From Bradyrhizobium sp. BR 10289 (GTDB lineage: Bacteria > Pseudomonadota > Alphaproteobacteria > Rhizobiales > Xanthobacteraceae), in the NCBI RefSeq assembly GCF_019455385.1, contig NZ_JACOFR010000005.1, positions 62,001-126,000 on the forward strand: 64,000 nucleotides of DNA. The letters run 5' to 3'. The notes below the pieces were generated by a model. That model made no database searches. It was not told the DNA's origin and saw only the letters and a program-made list of their open reading frames with translations. Each line of letters starts with the position of its first letter. Positions within the stretch are counted from its first letter, which is position 1. Made by a program: the position numbers and the translations under genes. This document shows positions 42,497-50,418 of this stretch, in pieces.

Positions 42497-42814
42497 CTAT
42501 TCCAGCGTCTTCAGGTAGGCCAACAGATCGTGGATCTGGTCCGGATTGAGTTCGAAGACGGGCATGCCGGGATGACCAGTCGAGATGCCTTCGGCCAACG
42601 CCTCCTCGAGGGACTCGATCGGATAGCGGTTGTGCAGCGTGCGCAATGGCGGTGCGATCCTGAGCGGGCTGTTCGAGACCCGATCGATCGCATGGCAGCG
42701 CGCGCAATTCGCTCCGGCAAAAGCCTTGCCGCGCTGCTCGGCAGTCTGAGTCGCGAGTGCAGGCGTGACCAGAAGCAGCCCAATCAGACCGTGGCGCAGC
42801 GTGGCTTGCAGCAT
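42497..42814 (-). CDS. Periplasmic cytochrome c, class I
   Basis: 105 residues from the ATG at 42814 with GAGGGG upstream. Signal peptide (HGLIGLLLVTPALA), heme motif ANCARCHAI (C37, C40, H41) and a distal methionine in GHPGMPVFELNPDQ. It is a small monoheme electron carrier for the respiratory chain. A FixK/FNR box sits ~63 bases upstream, so it is probably made in low oxygen. The frame is open to 42868 but the extra residues do not look like a signal peptide. Confidence 0.85.
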   Translation of the reverse strand: MLQATLRHGLIGLLLVTPALATQTAEQRGKAFAGANCARCHAIDRVSNSPLRIAPPLRTLHNRYPIESLEEALAEGISTGHPGMPVFELNPDQIHDLLAYLKTLE

Positions 42815-42870
42815 GTAAAGCGATCCCCTCGAACTCTGGACGCAGAATAAGTCGGGGATGTCGGGCAAAA

Positions 42871-42884
42871 TTGATCTGGGTCAA
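42871..42884. promoter_or_regulatory. FixK/FNR box (cytochrome c / FnrN spacer)
   Basis: TTGATCTGGGTCAA, ~63 bases from the cytochrome start and ~90 from the FnrN-like start; it may serve both, including autoregulation. Confidence 0.7.
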
Positions 42885-42966
42885 CTGGCTTTGGCGCGGT
42901 GCAGTAAAATGCAGCCGGCGCGGTAGATTTTGCCTGATGCAGGGCGGCCGGCGCTTGGAGCGGTGG

Positions 42967-43680
42967 ATGAAGCCTTCGATGGTCACGATTGAACCGAGCG
43001 GGCATTTCTGTAGCGATTGCGCCGTACGCGGATCGGCGGTCTGTGCGTCGCTGGATGCGGCCGAACTCAGGGAGTTCGAGCATCTCGGGCGCCGCGTCCA
43101 TTTCGACGCGGGCGAGACCGTGTTCTCCGAGGAGGACATCACGACTTCCTTCTACAACGTCCTTGAAGGCGTCATGCGGCTGTACAAGCTGCTGCCCGAT
43201 GGTCGGCGGCAGATTGTCGGGTTCGCGCTGCCTGGCGATTTCCTGGGGATGAATTTGTCCGGCCGCCACAATTTCTCGGCCGATGCGATCGGCGGCGTCA
43301 CCGTGTGCCAGTTCGCAAAGGTGCCGTTCAACCGTTTCATCGAGGATCGGCCGCATCTGCTCCGGCGAATCAACGAGCTGGCCATTCGCGAGCTGAGCCA
43401 GGCGCGCGACCACATGGTTCTGCTCGGCCGCCGCTCCGCGGACGAGAAGGTCGCGACCTTTCTGCTCGGCTGGCGCGAGCGTCTGGTCTCGCTCGAGGGG
43501 GCGTCGAACACCGTTCCGTTGCCGATGAGCCGCCAGGACATTGCCGACTACCTCGGCCTGACCATCGAAACCGTCAGCCGCACCTTCACCAAGCTGGAGC
43601 GCCGCGGAGCGATCGAGATCATCCATGGCGGCATCAGCCTACTCGACCCGGTCAAGGTCGAGACCCTGGCGGCGCCCTGA
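42967..43680 (+). CDS. fnrN: FnrN-type oxygen-responsive Crp/Fnr regulator
   Basis: 237 residues from the ATG at 42967 with GGAG upstream. A cysteine motif HFCSDCAVRGSAVC (C15, C18, C26) plus a further cysteine near residue 114 (GVTVCQF) matches the [4Fe-4S] ligand set of FNR/FnrN. The cyclic-nucleotide-like domain (~35-150) is followed by a helix-turn-helix (MSRQDIADYLGLTIETVSRT). The cluster would be lost in oxygen. It should bind TTGA-N6-TCAA, of which seven boxes occur nearby. FixK-type paralogues lack the cysteines, so this is FnrN-like. Confidence 0.85.
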   Translation: MKPSMVTIEPSGHFCSDCAVRGSAVCASLDAAELREFEHLGRRVHFDAGETVFSEEDITTSFYNVLEGVMRLYKLLPDGRRQIVGFALPGDFLGMNLSGRHNFSADAIGGVTVCQFAKVPFNRFIEDRPHLLRRINELAIRELSQARDHMVLLGRRSADEKVATFLLGWRERLVSLEGASNTVPLPMSRQDIADYLGLTIETVSRTFTKLERRGAIEIIHGGISLLDPVKVETLAAP

Positions 43681-43710
43681 AGCCTGACCCGGCCCCCACA
43701 CTCCTAAATT

Positions 43711-43724
43711 TTGATCCCGATCAA
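43711..43724. promoter_or_regulatory. FixK/FNR box upstream of 44-aa membrane peptide
   Basis: TTGATCCCGATCAA, an exact TTGAT-N4-ATCAA match, centred ~60 bases before the small gene. Confidence 0.75.
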
Positions 43725-43777
43725 TGCCGCCCGGCGCCCGTCGCCCATAGTGCCCAAAATAATCAGGGGAGGGCATC

Positions 43778-43912
43778 ATGCCGACCGACGCGCTGCTGGT
43801 GACGATCATCGTCGTGGCTATCTTTGTCGCATTCGCCGGGGTTCTAGCCTGGGCAGACCGGCAAACCAGCCCAGGCCGGCTCGATTCGGGCGCCGGGCGC
43901 AAAAGCTCCTGA
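43778..43912 (+). CDS. 44-aa single-pass membrane microprotein
   Basis: MPTDALLVTIIVVAIFVAFA is an N-terminal membrane segment, then a short charged tail ending RKSS. The start has a strong AGGGGAGGG ribosome site, and a FixK/FNR box lies upstream, which make translation plausible. It is smaller than automatic gene callers usually report. It is located between two Crp/Fnr regulators. The size, one TM segment and low-oxygen control resemble small accessory subunits of terminal oxidases, but no oxidase is encoded in the window. Confidence 0.6.
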   Translation: MPTDALLVTIIVVAIFVAFAGVLAWADRQTSPGRLDSGAGRKSS

Positions 43913-44190
43913 GACCCTTCCCTATTAGCGGTTCAGCACCGCTTGCGTTCTCCGGTAAGCCCGTGGTCGCTCGGCAGCGCCTCAGCGCCTCAGCGTAAGA
44001 TGCCGCGCGAGGGCTGCAACTCTGCATCGACGGAGACGCATTGGCGCATCTTCCGGGTGCGGCCTCGCGCCTGACCGCGGCATTTTCGCCGTATTTGGCT
44101 CAAACCGTGTGCATGCTTTCCGGTTGAAAAGCCTGCTAACACTGACTACGCAGGAACAGCAGTGCCTCGCAGTCTTAGGAGCCCAGCGGC

Positions 44191-44919
44191 GTGCCTCAGG
44201 ACAAGACCGGCGACCCCCGACAGTCGGCGGGTAACAAATTATCGGTCCTGCGTAAGCACCCGATCTTCGCGGATCTGGAGCCGGAGGCGCTTGACCAGCT
44301 TTGCCGCTATGCCAAACACGCCACGGTGAAGCGCGGTGCGACGATTGCCGCCAAGGGCGATCCCGGCAACAATCTGTTCGCGGTGATCACGGGAACGGTG
44401 AAGATCTCCTCTTCGTCGCCCGATGGGCGGAATGCCATTCTCAATCTGATCGGTCCCGGAGAAATCTTCGGCGAGATCGCCGTCCTCGATGGTGCGCCGC
44501 GTTCGGCTGATGCGACCGCCAATACCAATTGCGAGCTCTACATCATCGACCGCCGCGACTTTCTTCCGTTCGTGAAGAGCCAGCCGGCGCTTGCCATGAA
44601 ATTCATCGAGCTGCTCTGCGCGCGCCTGCGCTGGACCAGCCAGCAGGTCGAGCAGGTGATCCTGCAAAACCTCCCGGGCCGGCTCGCCAGCGCTTTGCTC
44701 GGTCTCACCGAAGAGCGCAAGCTCGACTCCGGCAGCGGCACGCTCGCCATCACGCAGCAGGAGATCAGCGAGATGGTGGGGATGACGCGCGAAAGCATCA
44801 ACAAGCAATTGCGCGTCTGGGCCGGACGCAACTGGGTTCGTCTCGAGCACGGCGCCATCGTCGTTCTCGATACCGACGCGCTGCGTGAACTCGCCGAGAG
44901 CGGCCTCGACGGCGAGTGA
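44191..44919 (+). CDS. Crp/Fnr family transcriptional regulator (no Fe-S cysteines)
   Basis: 242 residues from a GTG at 44191. A cyclic-nucleotide-binding-like domain (AAKGDPGNNLFAVITGTVKI, GPGEIFGEIAVLDGAPRSAD) and a Crp-type helix-turn-helix (ITQQEISEMVGMTRESINKQ). It lacks the N-terminal cysteine cluster of FNR, so its signal is unknown. FAEIAVLDGAPRSAD resembles the cAMP-binding loop of Crp-like proteins (inference). A separate regulator from the FnrN-like gene 0.5 kb upstream. Confidence 0.88.
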   Translation: MPQDKTGDPRQSAGNKLSVLRKHPIFADLEPEALDQLCRYAKHATVKRGATIAAKGDPGNNLFAVITGTVKISSSSPDGRNAILNLIGPGEIFGEIAVLDGAPRSADATANTNCELYIIDRRDFLPFVKSQPALAMKFIELLCARLRWTSQQVEQVILQNLPGRLASALLGLTEERKLDSGSGTLAITQQEISEMVGMTRESINKQLRVWAGRNWVRLEHGAIVVLDTDALRELAESGLDGE

Positions 44920-44929
44920 GCCCTTGTCG

Positions 44930-45706
44930 CTAGCTGTCGATGATGGCGACCGCCCGGGTCCAGCCCGCGGAGGCGCGTTCGATCTTCACCGGAAAACATG
45001 AGACCGTGAATCCGGTCGATGGCAGCTTGTCGAGATTGTGCAATTTCTCGAGATGGCAATAGCCGATGTGCCGGCCCGCCTTGTGGCCCTCCCAGATCAG
45101 TCCGGCATTTTTTGTTTCCGCATATTTCCGGGCGGTGTAGACGAACGGCGCATCCCAGCTCCAGCCGTCGGTGCCGGTCAGCCGCACGCCGCGTTCGAGC
45201 AAATACATGGTGGCTTCATAGCCCATGCCGCAGCCGGAATTGACGTAGTCGGCCTGGCCGAATTTGGCACCGGCACTGGTGTTGACGACGACGATCTCCA
45301 GCGGCGACAGCGTGTGTCCGATCCGCTTCAGCTCCGTCTCGACATCGGCGGCGCTGGCGACATAGCCGTCGGGCAGATGCCGGAAGTCCAGCTTGACGCC
45401 GGGCTGAAAGCACCATTCCAACGGGACCTCGTCGATCGTCCACGATCGCTCGCCGCGATTCATGGTTGGATGGAAGTGCCAGGGCGCGTCGAGATGCGTG
45501 CCGTTGTGCGTCGACAGCGAGACCTGCTCGACCGCCCAGCCCTGTCCGTCGGGCAGATCCTGCGCCTTGAGGCCGTCGAAGAACTGCAGCATGCGCGGCA
45601 GGCCTTGGCTGTGATCGATATACTGGATCGTCGGATGATTGCCCGGCGGATCGGCGGTCACGTCGTTTCGAAGCGGCACGGAAATATCGATCAGCTTCCG
45701 CGGCAT
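44930..45706 (-). CDS. Cyclase family protein (kynurenine-formamidase-like)
   Basis: 258 residues from the ATG at 45706 (GAGGAAA upstream). DISVPLRNDVTADPPG and the metal motif SLSTHNGTHLDAPWHFHPTM (HxGTHxDxPxH) define the cyclase family, zinc hydrolases related to KynB and isatin hydrolase. The natural substrate is not evident. It converges with the Crp/Fnr gene 11 bases before it and is divergent from the TRAP operon, with an inverted repeat between them. Confidence 0.88.
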   Translation of the reverse strand: MPRKLIDISVPLRNDVTADPPGNHPTIQYIDHSQGLPRMLQFFDGLKAQDLPDGQGWAVEQVSLSTHNGTHLDAPWHFHPTMNRGERSWTIDEVPLEWCFQPGVKLDFRHLPDGYVASAADVETELKRIGHTLSPLEIVVVNTSAGAKFGQADYVNSGCGMGYEATMYLLERGVRLTGTDGWSWDAPFVYTARKYAETKNAGLIWEGHKAGRHIGYCHLEKLHNLDKLPSTGFTVSCFPVKIERASAGWTRAVAIIDS

Positions 45707-45840
45707 GGCGTTTCCTCGCGATGTTTTGTTGCGTCGCATTTTGGGCAGGCGCTGCCAATGGCGTCAAATCACGCGCCGGTGTGGACCTATTCGGACAAAC
45801 GGTAGCCAATGTCGGTTGCGGTCCCGAACGGGTGGGGACC

Positions 45841-45865
45841 GATCAATGCAACTCCAGCATTGATC
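45841..45865. promoter_or_regulatory. Perfect inverted repeat upstream of the TRAP operon
   Basis: GATCAATGC, 7-base spacer, GCATTGATC: a perfect 9-base inverted repeat 141 bases before the DctP start, in a spacer shared with the cyclase gene. It is the clearest operator candidate here. No GntR, LysR or IclR regulator is encoded in the window. Confidence 0.5.
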
Positions 45866-46005
45866 GATGCCGCATTTGGCTTGGACAGAGAATGCCGCCC
45901 GCCCTAGGGACGACATTGGCGCTTGACTTCACACCGGAAGTGGAGCGACCCAAGGCGGCCCGCAGCATCTGCCCAATAACATAATCACCTCAGGAGGAAG
46001 CCTCG

Positions 46006-46977
46006 ATGAAGACACTCACCAGTATCATTGCAGCCGCTCTGCTGGCGATCTCAGCGCCCCTGGCGACCGCACGCGATTTCCGCTCCGCCGACATCCACCC
46101 CGCCGATTATCCGACCGTCGAAGCGGTCAAGTTCATGGGCAAGCAGCTCGCGGCGGCGAGCGGCGGCAAGCTCGGCGTGAAGGTGTTCCCCAACGGCGCC
46201 CTGGGCTCCGAGAAGGACACCATCGAGCAGCTCAAGATCGGCGCGCTCGACATGATGCGCATCAACGCCTCGCCACTGAACAACTTCGTGCCCGAGACCA
46301 TCGCGTTGTGCCTGCCCTTCGTGTTCCGCGACACGCAGCATATGCGCACCGTCCTCGACGGACCGATCGGGGATGAGATCCTGGCGGCCATGGCGCCCGC
46401 AGGCCTGATCGGCCTTGCCTATTACGACAGCGGCGCCCGGTCCATCTACACCGTCAAGGCTCCAGTCAAGTCGCTCGCCGACCTCAAGGGCCTGAAGATC
46501 CGCGTCCAGCAATCCGATTTGTGGGTCGGCATGATCCAGAGCCTCGGGGCCAACGCGACGCCGATGCCTTATGGCGAGGTCTACACTGCGCTCAAGACCG
46601 GCCTCGTGGACGCCGCCGAGAACAACTGGCCCTCTTACGAGTCCTCACGCCACTTCGAGGCCGCCAAGTTCTATAACGTCACCGAGCACTCGCTGGCGCC
46701 CGAGGTTCTCGTGATGTCCAAGACGGTCTGGGATACGCTGAGCAAGGATGATCAGGCGATGATCCGCAAGGCGGCCAAGGAGTCGGTGCCCGTCATGCGC
46801 AAGCTCTGGGACGAGCGTGAGCAGGCCTCCCGCAAGACCGTCGAGGCGGCCGGCGTCCAGGTCGTGACGATCGCCAACAAGCAGGAGTTCGTCGATGCGA
46901 TGAAGCCGGTGTACGACAAGTTCGCCGGTGACGAGAAGCTGAAGAGCCTCGTCAAGCGTATCCAGGACACCAAGTAA
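46006..46977 (+). CDS. dctP: TRAP transporter solute-binding protein DctP
   Basis: 323 residues. Signal peptide (SIIAAALLAISAPLATA) then RDFRSADIHPADYPTVEAVK. The DctP fold shows NGALGSEKDTIEQLKIGALD and LKGLKIRVQQSDLWVGMIQS, where the conserved arginine (LRIRVQQ) binds the ligand carboxylate. Such proteins bind C4-dicarboxylates or sugar acids. AGGAGGAAG sits just before the ATG. It is followed by the DctQ and DctM subunits, so the whole uptake system is encoded. Confidence 0.9.
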   Translation: MKTLTSIIAAALLAISAPLATARDFRSADIHPADYPTVEAVKFMGKQLAAASGGKLGVKVFPNGALGSEKDTIEQLKIGALDMMRINASPLNNFVPETIALCLPFVFRDTQHMRTVLDGPIGDEILAAMAPAGLIGLAYYDSGARSIYTVKAPVKSLADLKGLKIRVQQSDLWVGMIQSLGANATPMPYGEVYTALKTGLVDAAENNWPSYESSRHFEAAKFYNVTEHSLAPEVLVMSKTVWDTLSKDDQAMIRKAAKESVPVMRKLWDEREQASRKTVEAAGVQVVTIANKQEFVDAMKPVYDKFAGDEKLKSLVKRIQDTK

Positions 46978-47041
46978 GAGCAGCGGGATCGGGTCCGGCG
47001 TCGCTGCGAAGCGACATCGGATCCGTGGGAGGAGGCGCGGG

Positions 47042-47590
47042 ATGACAGACCCACATGTTGCCAGCCACGAGCAGGAGGCCGCCGGACGCTCGTCGACCGG
47101 CTTGCTGTCGCGGATCAATGCCGTCGTCGCGCGCCTCGGCATGTATCTGTCAGTGACGGGGCTGCTCGTCATCGTCACCATCGTCTTCTATCAGGTGTTC
47201 GGACGGTACGTGCTCAACTCCAGCCCGACCTGGACCGAGAATCTTGCGCTGGTTCTGATCCTCTATGTCACGCTGATCGGCGCTGCTGTCGGCGTCCGCG
47301 ACGCCGGACATATCGGCATGGACAGTCTGCTGGTGATGCTGCCGGACCATGTTCGCGAGAAGATCGAGCTCCTGATCCACGTCCTCGTCGCCGTGTTCGG
47401 CATCGCGATGGCCTATAACGGCTGGATCCTCGGTGCCTCGGTCGGAACCGTAAAAATTCCCAATCTCGGCCTGCCCGAAGTGATCCGCTACGTGCCGCTG
47501 ATCGCCTCCGGCGTCCTGATCGTCTCCTTCTCGATCGAGCACATCATTGCTCTCCTGCGCGGCGAAGAGGTCGTCCCCTCATGGAACTGA
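47042..47590 (+). CDS. dctQ: TRAP transporter small permease DctQ
   Basis: 182 residues with four predicted helices (LSVTGLLVIVTIVFYQVFGR, LALVLILYVTLIGAAVGVRD, IELLIHVLVAVFGIAMAY, VIRYVPLIASGVLIVSFSIE). It is the small membrane subunit that pairs with DctM. Its C-terminus overlaps the DctM start by 10 bases. GGAGGCGCGGG precedes the ATG. Confidence 0.88.
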   Translation: MTDPHVASHEQEAAGRSSTGLLSRINAVVARLGMYLSVTGLLVIVTIVFYQVFGRYVLNSSPTWTENLALVLILYVTLIGAAVGVRDAGHIGMDSLLVMLPDHVREKIELLIHVLVAVFGIAMAYNGWILGASVGTVKIPNLGLPEVIRYVPLIASGVLIVSFSIEHIIALLRGEEVVPSWN

Positions 47591-48873
47591 TCATCCTCGG
47601 CGCCACGTTCTTCGGCTTCCTGATCCTTGGCGTCCCGGTCGCCTTCGCGATCGGCCTCTCGGCGATCTGCACCATCCTCTACGAAGGCCTGCCGGTCGCC
47701 GTCATCTTCCAGCAGATGATGTCGGGGATGAACATCTTCTCGTTCCTGGCCATTCCGTTCTTCGTCTTCAGCGGCGAGCTGATGCTGCATGGCGGCGTCG
47801 CCGACAAGATCGTGCAGCTCGCCAAGAACCTCGTCGGGCACATCCGCGGCGGACTCGGCATGTCGAACGTGGTCGCCTGCACGCTGTTCGGCGGCGTGTC
47901 CGGCTCGCCTGTCGCCGACGTCTCCGCGATGGGCGCGGTGATGATCCCGATGATGAAGAAGGAAGGGTTCGACACCGACTACGCCGTCAACGTCACCACC
48001 CATGCCTCCCTGGTCGGAGCCTTGATGCCGACCAGCCACAACATGATCATCTATGCGCTCGCCGCCGGCGGCAAAGTCTCGATCGGCGCGCTCATCGCGG
48101 CCGGTCTGCTGCCGGCGCTGGTGCTGATGGTGTGCATGCTGGTTGCGGCCTACGCGGTGGCCGTGAAGCGCGGCTATCCCGCGGGCAAGTTCCCGGGCTG
48201 GGCCGAGGTGTTCCGCTCTCTTGCGGCCGCACTGCCGGGCCTTCTGATCGTCGGCATTATCCTTGCGGGCATCCTGTCCGGTGTCTTCACGGCGACCGAA
48301 TCCGCAGCCGTCGCGGTCACCTACACGATCCTGCTGACGTTCTTCATCTACCGCACCATGACGCTGCCGAACTTCCTGCGCGCAGCTGCGAAAGCTGTGA
48401 AGACCACTGGCGTGGTGCTGCTGCTGATCGGTGTCTCCACCATGTTCCAGTATCTGATGGGCCTCTACGAAGTCGCCGATTTCGCCGGCGACCTCATGAG
48501 CAAGGTGTCGACGCAGCCCTGGATGATCTTCCTGCTGATCAACATCATCCTGTTCGTGCTCGGCACGTTCATGGACATGGCCGCGACGATCCTGATCTGC
48601 ACGCCGATCTTCCTGCCGATCGCGATGAAGGCAGGCATGGACCCCGTGCAGTTCGGCATGCTGATGCTGATCAACTGCGCGCTGGGGCTGAACACCCCGC
48701 CGGTCGGAACGACGCAGTTCGTCGGCTGCGCCATCGGCGGCATCTCTGTCGGCGCGGTGATGCGCACCATCCTGCCGTTCTACGCCGCGCTGATCGCAGC
48801 CCTGATGTTCGTGACCTACGTCCCCGCATTCTCGCTGTGGCTGCCCCGTCTGCTGATGGGTTACAAGGGATAG
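47581..48873 (+). CDS. dctM: TRAP transporter large permease DctM
   Basis: 430 residues, about 12 membrane segments, the usual length. Typical features include IPFFVFSGELMLHGGVADKI, ISGSPVADVSAMGAVMIPMM-like VSGSPVADVSAMGAVMIPMM and LGTFMDMAATILICTPIFLP. It moves the ligand delivered by DctP using a sodium gradient. It overlaps DctQ, and an SDR gene follows 24 bases later, so the imported acid is probably oxidised by that enzyme. Confidence 0.9.
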   Translation: MELIILGATFFGFLILGVPVAFAIGLSAICTILYEGLPVAVIFQQMMSGMNIFSFLAIPFFVFSGELMLHGGVADKIVQLAKNLVGHIRGGLGMSNVVACTLFGGVSGSPVADVSAMGAVMIPMMKKEGFDTDYAVNVTTHASLVGALMPTSHNMIIYALAAGGKVSIGALIAAGLLPALVLMVCMLVAAYAVAVKRGYPAGKFPGWAEVFRSLAAALPGLLIVGIILAGILSGVFTATESAAVAVTYTILLTFFIYRTMTLPNFLRAAAKAVKTTGVVLLLIGVSTMFQYLMGLYEVADFAGDLMSKVSTQPWMIFLLINIILFVLGTFMDMAATILICTPIFLPIAMKAGMDPVQFGMLMLINCALGLNTPPVGTTQFVGCAIGGISVGAVMRTILPFYAALIAALMFVTYVPAFSLWLPRLLMGYKG

Positions 48874-48897
48874 CAGCAACACAGGGAGACTCCGTCC

Positions 48898-49704
48898 GTG
48901 ACTGACTATCGCAAGCTCTTCGATCTCACCGGCAAGACGGCCGTCGTGCTCGGCGCCGCCTCGGGCATCGGCAAATCGTCGGCCGAGGCGCTGGCGGGGC
49001 TCGGGGCCCGAATCGTCTGCGCCGATCGTGCGCTTGACGCGGCGGAGGCGACCGCCGCCGGCATTCGCGACAAGGGCGGCTGGGCTGAAGCTGCCGCGTG
49101 TGATGCGGCGAGCGCTGGGGACGTTAACGCGCTCGCCAAGATCGTGATGCAGAAATTCTCGCGGCTCGACATCGCCGTGACGACGCCCGGGCTCAACATC
49201 CGCAAGACCATTCTCGATTATACCGAGGAAGATCTCGACCGGGTCCTCAACCTCAACGTCAAGGGCACGGTGTGGTTCTTCCAGGCCTTCGGCCGCATCA
49301 TGGTGGCGCAGAAGGGCGGCAGCATCATCGCTTGCTCCTCGGTGCGCGCGGTGACCATCGAGCCCGGCCTTGGTGTCTACGGCTCGACCAAGGCGGCGAT
49401 CGGCCTTTTGGTGAAGGGCTTTGCCTCCGAGGTCGGCCATGCCGGCGTGCGCGTCAACGCGATCGCCCCCAGCATTGCCGAGACCGCGCTGACCGGCCCG
49501 TTCAAGCAGCGGCCGGATATCTATAATCTCTATGCCGGCCACACCGTGTTCAACCGCTGGAGCAGCGCCGACGAGGTTGCGACCGCCGTTGCCTATCTCG
49601 CCTCGGATGCCGCGAGCTATGTCAGCGGCAGCACATTGTTCGTCGACGGCGGCTGGACCGCGGTCGACGGCCCGCCCACCGGTCTCACCCAATTGCACAA
49701 ATAG
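48898..49704 (+). CDS. SDR family oxidoreductase in TRAP operon
   Basis: 268 residues from a GTG at 48898 with AGGGAGA upstream. TAVVLGAASGIGKSSAEALA (cofactor motif), the NAG-type site replaced by TPGLNIRKTI, the catalytic YGSTKAAIG and a C-terminal DAASYVSGSTLFVDGGWTA. The family includes gluconate and sugar-acid dehydrogenases, which fits a TRAP transporter for a sugar acid or hydroxyacid (inference). It is the last gene of the operon. Confidence 0.88.
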   Translation: MTDYRKLFDLTGKTAVVLGAASGIGKSSAEALAGLGARIVCADRALDAAEATAAGIRDKGGWAEAAACDAASAGDVNALAKIVMQKFSRLDIAVTTPGLNIRKTILDYTEEDLDRVLNLNVKGTVWFFQAFGRIMVAQKGGSIIACSSVRAVTIEPGLGVYGSTKAAIGLLVKGFASEVGHAGVRVNAIAPSIAETALTGPFKQRPDIYNLYAGHTVFNRWSSADEVATAVAYLASDAASYVSGSTLFVDGGWTAVDGPPTGLTQLHK

Positions 49705-49719
49705 GGCGGTCATTCGCAT

Positions 49720-50418
49720 CTAGCCGGCAAAGCCCACGCGCTGGCGCAGATTCCTATGCTCTACGCCGGTCAGCAGCGCGATCAGGGCCGCAGCCTCCTT
49801 CGGATGCGCAGCCCGCGCAGTCACGCCGGCCGTGTACATCGTCACGAGCTCGCAGCCGGGTGGCAGCGAGCCTGAGAGTGCGATGCCGTCGGTCGCGATG
49901 ATCTCGGTGGCCTGGGTACATCCGATCGGCCGCGTCGCGGTGGAGGCGGCAAGCTCCCGCATTGCGGTCGCGCCGTTCGGAAAGATCTTTAGGCGCGAGG
50001 CGACCTCATAGGCAATGCCGAGCTGGTCCAGCACTTTGGCGACGTGCTGCCCTGCGGTCGATGCCTTGGTGTCGGGAACGTAGATGGCATCCGCAGAGCG
50101 CAGGACCTCGCGCAAATCTGCCTCGTTCTGCACCGTCACTCTCGGATCTCGGCTGCGGACCGCCAGCGCGGTCTCGACCTTGCCGATATCAGCGATCGAG
50201 GAGGGGACGACCAGCTTCTCCGCGTCAAGCTTCGCGAGCAGCGCCTGCGTCAGGATGACGAGGTCGGCCGATGTGCCCGCGCGCAGCTTGTCGGCCATAA
50301 TTCCGACCGCGCCGAACGAGCCGTCGATACTAAGGCCGGTCCGCGCCTTGAAGGCGTCAGTGAGGCCGCGCACCAGGCCTTGGGCCGCGCCGCCGCTCAA
50401 GATGGTCAGTGTCGTCAC
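49720..50418 (-). CDS. ModA-like extracellular-type binding protein without a signal peptide
   Basis: 232 residues from a GTG at 50418 that overlaps the molybdenum hydroxylase stop by 4 bases (GTGA). SGGAAQGLVRGLTDAFKART, SADLVILTQALLAKL and STAGQHVAKVLDQLGIAYEV are the PBP type 2 fold of molybdate/sulfate-binding ModA-like proteins. It starts directly at the mature-like sequence with no Sec signal, so it appears cytoplasmic. Tight coupling to the enzyme suggests a role in its maturation or in handling molybdate rather than in transport (inference). An upstream start would overlap the enzyme gene extensively. Confidence 0.75.
   Translation of the reverse strand: MTTLTILSGGAAQGLVRGLTDAFKARTGLSIDGSFGAVGIMADKLRAGTSADLVILTQALLAKLDAEKLVVPSSIADIGKVETALAVRSRDPRVTVQNEADLREVLRSADAIYVPDTKASTAGQHVAKVLDQLGIAYEVASRLKIFPNGATAMRELAASTATRPIGCTQATEIIATDGIALSGSLPPGCELVTMYTAGVTARAAHPKEAAALIALLTGVEHRNLRQRVGFAG

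Noticed and set aside
45861..45875. TTGATCGATGCC near the TRAP promoter as a FixK box
   Set aside because: No TCAA at the required spacing; explained by the inverted repeat.
47488..49719. 743-residue minus-strand ORF antisense to dctQ, dctM and the SDR
   Set aside because: His/Asp/Arg-rich composition with no motifs; the opposite strand has complete conserved families.
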